The notes beneath the pieces are model-generated. The model did not search any database. It had not been told where the DNA came from and was given only the letters and a program-made list of their open reading frames with translations. From Mesotaenium endlicherianum (Eukaryota; Streptophyta; Zygnematophyceae; Zygnematales; Mesotaeniaceae), in contig WELA01010691.1 of NCBI GenBank assembly GCA_009602735.1, positions 46,643 to 73,976 of the forward strand: a stretch of 27,334 bases of DNA, in the 5' to 3' direction. How positions within the stretch are numbered: the stretch's first letter is position 1; each line of letters begins with the position of its first letter. This document shows positions 19,316 to 26,410 of this stretch, in pieces. The position numbers and the translations under genes are program-made.

Positions 19316-20033
19316 TGTAATGACCCAGTATATTGGTAGATATAATATTCATTTATATATAATAATTAATTAAGTTCAGCCTGTTGAACTGTAGTCTATA
19401 TTCAGTCTGCTGGACTATATAATCTTATCAATTTAATGACTCAGCCGAGAGCAGCGGGCTGAAGTCAACTTAGGTCAGATTGCTGACACATTCTTTGACA
19501 GCCAGCTGACTTCCGTACTCGGTAGCAACGAACTGCCGAGATATGCATCCAAGTGTGATATGCTAGATGAATGGCTAGATGACATCCTTGGGATGGATGG
19601 CAAATCGGGATGATGGGAGATGGTGGTGGATTTGGTTAATCGAGGTCCTACCAACGTGGTTAACTCCCGGGTAGGCGATGCCATCGCACTTGCCGTTGAA
19701 CAGTACACTCATTCCATGTACATATGCTAGGCATTGCTCTCGAGTTCGGCATTCGGAAACGAGGCCAACTCTCTTGTACTGCTTACTGAGAGATATCTGA
19801 ATCCAAGGCAAGAAGCCATTATTACGCACTCTCTTCTAGCCTTGCTTATGTATGAATTTACTAATTGCATTATCAATACTCGTTTACTTGCATTTGACTT
19901 GCGAGTATTGTCCACCGCTAGTGTGTTTGTCCTTTGCTGTTTAATCGGTTAACAGAAATACCATAAAGATTACTCGTTGATATACAGATATTTATTAATT
20001 GTTACTCGCCTATTGGTAAGTCGATTCATTTCA
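19316..20033 (+). repeat. 5' LTR of a decayed gypsy element (718 bp)
   Basis: It begins TGTAATGACCCAG and ends GATTCATTTCA, followed by a primer site. It is similar along its whole length (roughly 80-85% by eye) to the reverse complement of 23635-24353. It contains TGACTCAGC at 19437-19445 and the CCTACC/GGTAGG arms at 19647-19652 and 19670-19675. A short open frame on the - strand is conserved between the two LTR copies only because the DNA is homologous. Confidence 0.85.
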
Positions 20034-20034
20034 G

Positions 20035-20048
20035 TGGTATCGAAGCAG
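20035..20048 (+). promoter_or_regulatory. Primer binding site of the decayed element
   Basis: TGGTATCGAAGCAG starts one base after the LTR. It keeps the TGGTATC core of the tRNA-iMet site and then diverges. Confidence 0.65.
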
Positions 20049-20066
20049 TTATCACAATAGTCGTGT

Positions 20067-21500
20067 ATGGGAAGGACTAGGTCTCCAACTAGCAACTCTC
20101 GGAAAATGGAGGGTGAGGACAATGATAACATTGTAGAAGGGCAGGACAAAAGTCGCGTCTTTGGACCTCGTACCTACTTGGAAATGCTGCACGATGCAGG
20201 AGCTAGAGAAGCTGCTGAGCAGGCAGCAGCTCTTGCTGCAGTAGCAGCCCAGTTGGTTGAGGATGAGCGTTTAGCCAAAGAGGTAGAGGAGGCAGTGAAG
20301 AAGAGGGCCCCGGATGAAAGGACGTGGGAAGGGCAGATGGCAGAAAGGGCCAATCTTCGAAACCAACCTCCTGCTGTGCCTACTGTCATACCTCTCCCTC
20401 AAATTTGCAGACAGTTGACCGCAACAGGCATAGCCGGAGCGGCAGCAATTAAGAACGCCGAAGGTGCTACTAATAGAGCTAATGTTGCTGTTGCTACGTT
20501 TGCTGGGCTACCACCTCAGAATGTAGATTTGGGAGCCTTATTTATTCAGATGCAACCGCAAAAATTGCGAGCATGAATCAGTCGTAATAGGAGGACAAAA
20601 GGATCATGATGGCATTGCTGCGTGACAGAGTTCAACTGGGTTCTCAAACCACTGGTGGTGGTGGCAGAGGGCCTAGTAAGCCTAAGCCAAAGCCTCCCCA
20701 GGACTAGGATCCGGAGGGAAACAAAAAGTTTTACCTGATCAAGTTTCTCGCTGATGTTGAGCAGTGGCTGGACAACTACCCAGCATTGCAGGATTACGAG
20801 AAGGTCAGGCACACTGGTGCTCTACTCAAAGGCAGTGCAGCAGACTGGTGGCTGTATTACAAAGGAGAGCGTAAGGCTCAGCAACTCGGTGACCCTACTT
20901 GGGTAGAGTTTGTCCAGAAATTGCATGCGAAGTTTGATGTGATCAATCAGCGGGAGAAAGCGATCTATGCAATGATCTCCTTGACATTGAAGCAGACCAC
21001 TACAGTTGCTGAGTTTGCTCAAAATTTCCAGGAGAACATGATGAAGCGGCCAGACTTGCCAGAACGGTATAGGATAGCATACTTCAGGTATACTTGAAAT
21101 TCGAAGTCTTTGGTCATTTTGCTGAAAAGAAGTACGAAAAACTGGCTGACTTGATCCAGGATGCTGATGCCTGGGATCAGCAGCAATTCAATCACAAGCA
21201 CCAGAGTAATGCTTTGGTGTCTAAGATTGTCAAAAGGCCACTCAGTGCCTACAATGCAATTGAAGGAGACAAGGCTGAGGACAATCAGGATGATGAGTAT
21301 GAGTATGAGTATAATGATACGCAGTCTAGAGGGAGAAGTGGATACTCTCGAGGTCGCTATAGAAGAGGTGGTGGTAGGACTAAGCCGAGACCAGCCTCAG
21401 CAAAATCGATTTGCTACCATTTCCAGTAGCTGGGTCATTACAGAGAGCAATGTTCAGTCAAGCACCTTCCAAAGGTCGAGAGAAAGGACCAATCTTTAAA
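20067..21500 (+). pseudogene. gag: Gag of the decayed gypsy element
   Basis: An N-terminal open frame (20067-20576, 169 aa) is Ala/Glu-rich and probably coiled-coil. After stops, including TAG at 20705-20707, the capsid-type domain follows: FLADVEQWLDNYP, LLKGSAADWWLYYKGE, WVEFVQKLHAKFD and VAEFAQNFQE. A frameshift near 21090 leads to KYEKLADLIQDADAWDQQQF and an Arg/Gly-rich stretch. A degenerate zinc knuckle ends it: CYHFQ, stop, LGHYREQC, in which the second Cys is Phe and a stop interrupts the motif. The gene cannot make a functional Gag. Confidence 0.8.
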
Positions 21501-23486
21501 AGACAGCAACAGTCAGTAATCCAGTCTACTGACTGTGAGGATGCTAGAGATAGTGAGTCGTCACTAGCTGCCCTCGTAGCAGGTATTATGGGTTTTGCTG
21601 AATTGGATTCACTCTGCATGCGTGACAAACAGATAAAAGAGACCATCAGCAATATAGATCCCCAAAGAGTGCACACTCTAGATGATCTTGTTCCACTTGA
21701 TGTCCATCATTTCTCTGCTAAGTCAGGAGAACAATGCGAAAGTCAAGAAAAGTCAGTCCCCTCTCTGATCCTGCATTGTATGATTGCAAGTTGGAAGGTG
21801 AGGGCATTTGTTGACGGAGGGGCGTCACATATATTTATCCATAAGGACTTAGTTAAGCGGCTAAGGCTGCCTACTGTCACCCAAAGGAATAGAAAAATAT
21901 TCCTTGGAGATGCCTCAAGTATCCCGAGAGGAGTTATAACCAAGCCTATTGAGGTCCAGTTAGGTTCTGGCATTGCGGTTCTAACTNTTCTGGCATTGCG
22001 GTTCTAACTAAAACGATTACATTTGAGGTACTCAACACTGGCTTCTATGATCTCGTGCTAGGCAGGTCCTGGCTTAATAGACATCAAGCTGAAGTGCGTT
22101 GGAGCAGAGGTACAGTTAAAGTGAGAGGAGCCAGTGATGGGCAAACTAACTTGGCACCCAGCAGTGCTCTTCCTCTTGTCCTGTATGGATGGCAAATGAA
22201 GGAAAAGAAGAGGCTTCCAAGAGGATGCAAATTGCTGAATATAATGGAGTTCATCAAAAGCTGGAACCAGAAGGAAGACATACTGTTCTCTCTGCTGCTA
22301 AAAGAGGTACTTCCTCAACCTGAAGAAGTGGTTGAGAAGAAGGTGAGCCCTCCAGAGCATCCTACTGTTGCAAAAATTGTTGCTCAGTATACTGATTATT
22401 TTCAAATGCCTCCAGGACTGCCCCCTAAGAGGGAAGTAGATCTTAAAATTGATTTACTACCTGGGTGTCAGCCACCTTGGCAACGCACCTATCGCTTGTC
22501 TTATATGGAGAGCGAAGAGTTGAAAACACAGATTGCAGAACTGGAGGAAAATGGTTATATATCCCCCAGTAAATCACCTTATGGCGCACCATCTTATTTG
22601 TTAAGAAAGAGGATGGTAGTATGCGGATGTGTGTGGATTACAGAGCTCTTAACAGAATTACAGTAAAGAACAAGTATGCCTTATCCAGAATCGAGGACTT
22701 GCTTGATACCTTGTCTGGTGCTAAAGTGTTCAGTAAGATAGATCTCAAGAGTGGGTATCATCAAATCAGAATTGCTGAGGGAGATGAACACAAGACTGCC
22801 TTCCGCACACGTTATAAATACTATGAGTTTAATGTGATGCCATTTGGACTGACTAAATGCTCCTACAACCTTCATGGGTGCTGTAAATGACATTTTCAGA
22901 CCTTACTTGGATAAGTTTGTGCAAGCCTTCTTGGATGTTCTTTTAATTTTTCCTAAAAATGAAGCTGAGCATGCTGAGCACTTAAAGACAGTCATGGCCA
23001 CTTTAAGAAAGAAACAGTTATATGCTAAAATGAGCAAGTGTGATTTTCTTTGAGGAAAGTATTGAATACTTGGGCCACGTTGTCAATAAGGAAGGCATCA
23101 GTGTGGATCTTAAGAAAGTCTAGACCATAAGGGACTGGCCAGTGTCACAGTTTGTCTCGGAAGTTAGATCCTTCCTCGGGTTGGCTAAAAACTATAGAAG
23201 ATTTGTTGAAAATTATTTAACAAAGGCCAGTGAACTGAATGACCTTACTAAGAAAAATATAGGGTATGTGTGAGGGGAAGAGCAGCAAGCTGCCTTCCAG
23301 ACCCGTAAAGATGCTCTTTGTTCTGCCCCAATCTTAGCTGTGTATGACCCCAGCAAACCTGTGCAGGTGGTACTGATGCTTTTGACTTTGCCATGGGTGC
23401 TATTTTGTTGCAGCCTGCTGACAAACACAAAGGATGGTAATGTAAAGAAGGATTGGCACCCGGTGCTGTATGAGTCTATGAAATCG
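21501..23486 (+). pseudogene. pol: Pol of the decayed gypsy element (protease, RT, start of RNase H)
   Basis: Protease-like AFVDGGASHIFIHKDL (DGGA in place of DSGA) is followed by GFYDLVLGRSWLNRHQAEVR. Reverse transcriptase begins at DYFQMPPGLPPKREVDLKID and continues through [42 protein letters not shown] and FNVMPFGLT, with frameshifts near 22600 and 22860. The catalytic FLDD box is FLDV (22928-22939, GAT to GTT at the second Asp). Stops interrupt the connection region at 23053-23055, 23120-23122 and near 23270. RNase H starts (TDAFDFAMGAILLQ in a third frame) and is cut off at about 23486. The break at 21987 is probably an assembly artefact, not a mutation. Confidence 0.85.
21965..22009. 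other. Single N flanked by an exact 22-bp duplication
   Basis: The 22 bases at 21965-21986 are repeated exactly at 21988-22009, with one N between. Removing the N and one copy (23 bp) brings the protease frame upstream into the frame downstream. This is the signature of two contig ends with an uncollapsed overlap. Confidence 0.85.
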
Positions 23487-23634
23487 TGCGTTTGTGTGCG
23501 CTCGCGTGCGAAAGTGCGTGCACGCGCGGAGGGTTGTGTGTGCATGCGAGCGTGCGTGCGTGCATGCATGCATGCGCACGCACGCGCGCGCAAGGTACAC
23601 AAGCCAGCCCCCCCAAAACTTCTCCCTATCCCAA
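23487..23634. repeat. GTGC/GCAT alternating purine-pyrimidine tract and junction
   Basis: Between the broken RNase H and the inverted LTR lies a tract of TGCG, GTGC and GCAT units. It includes GCGTGCGTGCATGCATGC, followed by GCACGCACGCGCGCGC, which is close to self-complementary. Such alternating sequence can adopt Z-DNA or cruciform structures. Open frames across it are composition artefacts. The last 35 bp before the LTR (23600-23634) are unremarkable. Confidence 0.75.
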
Positions 23635-24353
23635 TGAAATGAATCGACTTACCAAATAGGCGATTAACAATTAATAAAGATCTTTATATCAGCAAGTAAT
23701 CTTTATGGTATTTCCGTTAACTAGTTAAACGGCAAAGGACAATACACTAGCAGGGAATAATACTCGTAAGTCAAATGCGAATAAACTAGCATCAATGATG
23801 CAAATCAGTAAACTCATACATAAGCAAGGTTAGAAGACAGTGCGTATCAATGGCTTCTCGCCTTGGATTCAGATCTCTCTCAGTAAGCTGTACAAGAGAG
23901 TTGGCCTCGTTTCCGAATGCCGAACTCGAGAGCAATGCCTAGCATATGTACATGGAATGAGTTTACTGTTCAACGGTCAGTGCGATGGCACCGCCTACCC
24001 GGGAGTTAACCACGTTGGTAGGACCTCGGTTAACCAAATCCACCGCCATCTCCCATCATCCCGAATAGCCATCCATCATGGGGATGTCATCTGGCCATTC
24101 ATCTAGCAGGTCGTACTTAGATGCATATCAAGGCAGTTCGCTGCTACCGAGCACGGAAGTCAGCTGGCTGTCAAAGAATGTGTCAGCAAGCTGACTTAAG
24201 TTGACTTCAGCCTGCTGCTTTTGGCTGAGTCATTAAACTGATAATTATGTAAAGTCCAGCAGACTGACTATTAACTAAAGTTCAGCAGGCTGAACTTAAT
24301 TAACTATTATATTTAAATGAATATTATATCCACTAATATACTGATTCATTACA
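23635..24353 (-). repeat. 3' LTR of the - strand element (719 bp)
   Basis: On the - strand it starts TGTAATGAATCAGTATATTAG and ends GATTCATTTCA. It is homologous along its length to the + strand LTR at 19316-20033. It has TGACTCAGC (24232-24224) and the CCTACC/GGTAGG arms (23994-23999, 24017-24022 on the + strand). It sits immediately after a purine-rich tract, which identifies it as the 3' LTR. Confidence 0.85.
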
Positions 24354-24466
24354 ATCCCTCCAACTTAACTTGTTGTCGCCTCGACAACATTAAACTGCAG
24401 AAATTTTAAATAAGGGAACTGAACCTGACCAGCCTCCCTTACTGACTGCCTCTTCAGCGTGTCACC
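24354..24466 (-). promoter_or_regulatory. Polypurine tract and hairpin upstream of the 3' LTR
   Basis: On the - strand AAGTTGGAGGGAT (24366-24354) directly precedes the LTR and is the likely polypurine tract. Eight bases at 24371-24378 (TGTTGTCG) pair perfectly with CGACAACA at 24382-24389, giving a tight hairpin with a 3-nt loop just before it. The rest up to the extra ORF stop has no other feature. Confidence 0.6.
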
Positions 24467-26143
24467 TTAAGGGGTTGTTCCTGGGGCTTCAGGATCAGGA
24501 GACGGAGATCTGGACCTAGATCTGGACAGCCCTCTAGGTCTGTCAGCTGGCCTTCTAAAGAACCCTGTTTGCTCTAAAGTTGGCCCTCGAGGAGAACGGA
24601 GGATGGTGGCCTGCTCTTCAACCACTTGGGTGTTGATTCCCACATAGACAGGCATTCCAGTAGGATGCTGAAATACATTGGCTAGAGGTACATGCCCCTG
24701 AGCGGAGGGGGAGGCTGGCATACCTCTGGCCCACCCGCGTGTCCCTCTTCTGGCACCCCTGTCCTCTGGGGATTTCTGTCTGTGTCTGCTGCCCAGTACC
24801 GTCAGATCAGCTTCTTCCCCTGCTTGGGCAGGTGGGCTGGGGGAGCGAGCGCGGGGTCCAGTTGTCGCCATAACGGGGATCACATTCCACACACCTGATC
24901 GTGGTTCTTTAGGAAGTGCCACTGCCTGTCCCTGGGTATCCTGAGTACCTGCTGCTGATGCTTCTCCTCTGCCTTGTTCTTCTTCCTCATCCTCCTCATC
25001 CTCCTCCTCGGAGAGAGTAGGGGTCTCGTCCACTAAGTCGTCCTGCTCCCTAGTAGACATGGAGTAGTCTACCGACCTCCCTTTCTTAGGGCGCGCTGGA
25101 GGTTGCTTGGCCTTCAGCCTACTGATATCTATCCGGCCTGCATTCTTTGCCCATTTGACAAAGGCATGCTTTCCCTTAGAGAAGTACTCTCTTCCCCTCC
25201 TCCTATGTTCCTTGGTCTCTGCATTCATATTGCTCAGGCATCCATTCAGCCTGGGGTCCCAAGGGGCAATGTGAGGTGGTAGGATGAGATAGCCGTCTAG
25301 GCCATAGTGGAAGTCATCCGGTTGGGCTCGGTCACACTCCTGCTTCTTATTTGTGACGGTCATCCACCTCCAGTCTGTTGGCTGCTGGTAGTACTGGGGT
25401 CCGTGCTCAGCCTTCCTCAGTTTACACGGGAACCAGTGGGGAGAGAACATCTGCTGTCCTGCTTCCCTGGCCAAGTACTCCCAGCTCCTTCTCTCAACTT
25501 CATTGTAAGCTGGCAGGAGTGTGAGGTAGAATACCGTATCCTTAAAGCTATCGGGCCGCATGCTCACCATCCGGATGAGTCTCTGATCTCCCACTATTCC
25601 CGGTATGGGGACCGGCTTGTCCTCTGAATCATCTGCGAGATACCGGGCCTGCTCTGCTGTATAGCCCACCATCTTAGCATAATCTTCGTAAAGGACCACG
25701 CCGGTGTGTGTCTCGATGTACCTGTCCAGTGCTGTAGCTCCTTCCTTCTGTAGCAGTGTTGTCTGTTCCAGCCTGTTGATCTCCTGGGCTGCCAGCAATG
25801 CTTCCTTCAGGTTATCGAAGTTTTGGCCACCCACCACAGTATACCTGTAAGTGGCCAAGCTCTTCTGTCTGTCCGCTTCAATCTTTTTTCTTTTCTCCTC
25901 TTCTGCCGCTGCCGCTTCTTCTTGCTGTTTCTTCTGTCTCTCCTCCTCAGCCTTCCTGAGGTTTTCCGCTTCCTGATCCTTCTTCCTCTGTGCCTCTTCT
26001 GCCGCCTCTTGTTGCTTGCGGACCCTTTCTTGTTCTCTCCTGGTGAGGGACGTCGCCGCCAGCTCCTTCTGGTATTGCTCCATTGTCCTCCTGGCTTCTT
26101 CTGCCTTGCGCTTTCTGTCCTCCTTTTGTGTGGTGGGCGCCAT
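24467..26143 (-). CDS. Extra ORF of unknown function between pol and the 3' LTR
   Basis: A 558-aa open frame starts at MAPTTQKEDRKRK (26143). A frame extension of 8 residues upstream is possible but lies within the predicted intron. Residues about 5-95 are a highly charged Glu/Lys/Arg/Gln coiled coil. About 98-335 looks globular, with NFDNLKEALLAAQEINRLEQ, VLYEDYAKMVGYTAEQARYL, AGQQMFSPHWFPCKL and LDGYLILPPHIAPWDPRLNG. A basic nuclear-localisation-like segment (KAKQPPARPKKGRS) lies near 345-357, an acidic tract (EEEDEEDEEEEQ) near 379-390, and an SRSRSRSPSP tail near the C-terminus. No membrane segment or signal peptide is seen, so it is not an envelope protein despite its env-like position. 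I recognise no family. Its length without stops suggests it is maintained. Retroelement accessory protein, captured host gene or second structural protein are all possible. Confidence 0.75.
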   Translation of the reverse strand: MAPTTQKEDRKRKAEEARRTMEQYQKELAATSLTRREQERVRKQQEAAEEAQRKKDQEAENLRKAEEERQKKQQEEAAAAEEEKRKKIEADRQKSLATYRYTVVGGQNFDNLKEALLAAQEINRLEQTTLLQKEGATALDRYIETHTGVVLYEDYAKMVGYTAEQARYLADDSEDKPVPIPGIVGDQRLIRMVSMRPDSFKDTVFYLTLLPAYNEVERRSWEYLAREAGQQMFSPHWFPCKLRKAEHGPQYYQQPTDWRWMTVTNKKQECDRAQPDDFHYGLDGYLILPPHIAPWDPRLNGCLSNMNAETKEHRRRGREYFSKGKHAFVKWAKNAGRIDISRLKAKQPPARPKKGRSVDYSMSTREQDDLVDETPTLSEEEDEEDEEEEQGRGEASAAGTQDTQGQAVALPKEPRSGVWNVIPVMATTGPRARSPSPPAQAGEEADLTVLGSRHRQKSPEDRGARRGTRGWARGMPASPSAQGHVPLANVFQHPTGMPVYVGINTQVVEEQATILRSPRGPTLEQTGFFRRPADRPRGLSRSRSRSPSPDPEAPGTTP

Positions 26144-26144
26144 C

Positions 26145-26247
26145 CTGCACATGTAACCAGGGCACAAGTTAGTAGGATATGGACCTTTGTCATAGGGATT
26201 GCAGGAAGTATGTTAGTATTTAGTATAGTGGCTTCGCTGCTGTTTAC
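26145..26247 (-). promoter_or_regulatory. Predicted 103-bp intron directly before the extra ORF
   Basis: On the - strand the donor AAG|GTAAAC is at 26247, a consensus branch site CTACTAAC at 26175-26168, and the acceptor ATGTGCAG ends at 26145, one base before the ATG. Branch A to acceptor AG is about 23 nt, within the normal range. All three signals are strong and correctly ordered, which suggests that the extra ORF is translated from a spliced mRNA. Confidence 0.6.
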
Positions 26248-26410
26248 CTTACAGGATGATTGCTAAAAGTTGACGTAGTTGCGATGCGCTACACATAAAC
26301 GTATGAGTGTGTTTTTATCGCTCTCGCTCACTAACTGTCATATATTTTCCCCTCCAACTTAAATGGAGACAGGACCGCCTGTCACCTTCCCGTGTCAACT
26401 GAAATGACAG
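26248..26410 (-). promoter_or_regulatory. Spacer after pol with polypurine-like copy and TATA-like box
   Basis: After the pol stop (26413-26411) the - strand has TTAAGTTGGAGGG (26362-26350), matching the polypurine tract that precedes the 3' LTR over 13 bases. AAAATATATGAC follows. This TATA-like box could start a transcript about 90 bp before the intron donor. It may be a second (central) polypurine tract, a relic of the ancestral 3' end, or part of a promoter for the extra ORF. Confidence 0.45.

Larger units (their letters stand above)
19316..23486 (+). mobile_element. Decayed, 3'-truncated Ty3/gypsy element
   Basis: 5' LTR, primer site, gag, protease, reverse transcriptase and the start of RNase H follow in order on the + strand, with at least five frame changes and several stops. 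Homology ends just after the RNase H TDAFDFAMG...VLYESMK region, where simple repeats begin. Integrase, chromodomain and 3' LTR are absent. It belongs to the same LTR family as the - strand element to its right. Confidence 0.85.

Noticed and set aside
23213..23642. Open frames rich in Cys, Arg, Ala and His around 23400-23600
   Set aside because: Produced by the GTGC/GCAT simple repeat.
19575..24106. Similar 84- and 88-codon frames in the two LTRs, apparently a conserved protein
   Set aside because: Both lie antisense in homologous LTR DNA. Similarity follows from LTR homology and no domain is recognisable, so conservation is not evidence of coding.
24467..26143. Extra ORF as an envelope gene
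   Set aside because: Position fits, but there is no signal peptide, no hydrophobic membrane segment and no cysteine-rich ectodomain. The protein is charged and coiled-coil.
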